From Wenzhouxiangella sp. (GTDB lineage Bacteria > Pseudomonadota > Gammaproteobacteria > Xanthomonadales > Wenzhouxiangellaceae): a stretch of 64,000 nucleotides of DNA. Numbering within the stretch: position 1 is the stretch's first letter; every line of letters starts with the position of its first letter. Positions 63,912 through 64,000 of the stretch are shown one piece after another. The position numbers were made by a program, and so were the translations under genes. The notes beneath the pieces were generated by a model, which made no database searches, was not told where the DNA came from, and saw only the letters and a list, made by a program, of their open reading frames with translations. The stretch is from positions 1 through 64,000 of the forward strand of contig SKQS01000008.1 of the NCBI GenBank assembly GCA_007118895.1. Direction: 5' to 3'.

Positions 63912-64000
63912 AAATAGCCGCTTGGGGTTTGCTTTGCTCTTGCCAGCACGCCGAGCACCTGGCAGACCTGGCCTGTTCGAACCGGACCCTTCAGCTGGCT
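63912..64000. other. Right edge, upstream of the CotH gene
   Basis: These 89 bases hold the promoter side of the CotH gene. I see no gene in them and no strong -35/-10 pair. The piece is too short to tell whether a divergent gene lies beyond the window. Confidence 0.4.

Noticed and set aside
63960-64000. tRNA-like T-arm (GTTCGAAC) near the right edge
   Set aside because: No acceptor stem, anticodon arm or D-arm pairs with it in the visible sequence.

Overview
This 64 kb window is GC-rich, densely coding chromosomal DNA from a gammaproteobacterium. The gene blocks mlaFEDCB-A, hslVU, lptM-dapF-DUF484-xerC and algR-hemC/hemD-hemX-hemY are typical of Gammaproteobacteria. The secreted DUF1800/DUF1501 pair, a lipoprotein serpin, a CotH-type giant secreted protein ending in an IFRDGFE-like tail and a propeller-GGDEF sensor suggest a Chromatiales/Xanthomonadales-like marine or soda-lake heterotroph such as Wenzhouxiangella. 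That taxonomic reading is inference. I found no tRNA, rRNA, CRISPR array, insertion sequence or prophage. LAYOUT. 1-5.4 kb is accessory and secretory: a secreted protein cut by the left edge, a metzincin protease broken by two apparent one-base losses, short-unit tandem repeats, then the DUF1800/DUF1501 pair. 5.4-12.4 kb carries an M3 metallopeptidase lipoprotein, an NmrA-like reductase and the Mla outer-membrane lipid transport operon, with mlaA at its end. 12.4-20 kb carries hslVU, a VapBC module with a likely operator palindrome, an UppP-like protein lacking the usual catalytic glutamates, a GDT1-type metal transporter and the lptM-methyltransferase-dapF-DUF484-xerC chain. 20-26.8 kb carries an esterase, an AlgR-type regulator, hemC, another methyltransferase, a probable structured RNA ending in a terminator directly before hemD, then hemD, hemX and hemY. 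26.8-30.4 kb carries a ferredoxin reductase, uracil-DNA glycosylase, a NYN/OST-HTH protein and an MscS channel. 30.4-39.5 kb is a branched-chain amino acid catabolism run (leucine dehydrogenase, isovaleryl-CoA dehydrogenase, thiolase, HMG-CoA lyase, an SDR) beside the methylcitrate enzyme AcnD. 39.5-58.6 kb holds a propeller-GGDEF protein, Nei, several lipoproteins, an oxidoreductase/DUF427 pair, a DUF3667/epoxide hydrolase/alkyl-DHAP synthase-like operon, PrpF with a lipoprotein, a serpin, RlmKL, DUF924 and NhaC. 58.7-63.9 kb is one 1730-residue secreted CotH protein. HOW THE GENES WORK TOGETHER. The branched-chain run deaminates and oxidises leucine to acetoacetate plus acetyl-CoA. Its SDR and thiolase could also serve isoleucine, giving propionyl-CoA that AcnD and PrpF would help burn through the methylcitrate cycle. 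Mla, UppP-like, LptM, DapF and XerC are envelope and division housekeeping. The hem block makes uroporphyrinogen III. Many neighbouring genes overlap as ATGA, GTGA or TGATG, which indicates translationally coupled operons. The most promising leads are the hemD leader RNA, the UppP-like protein without its glutamates, the serpin lipoprotein and the VapBC operator.
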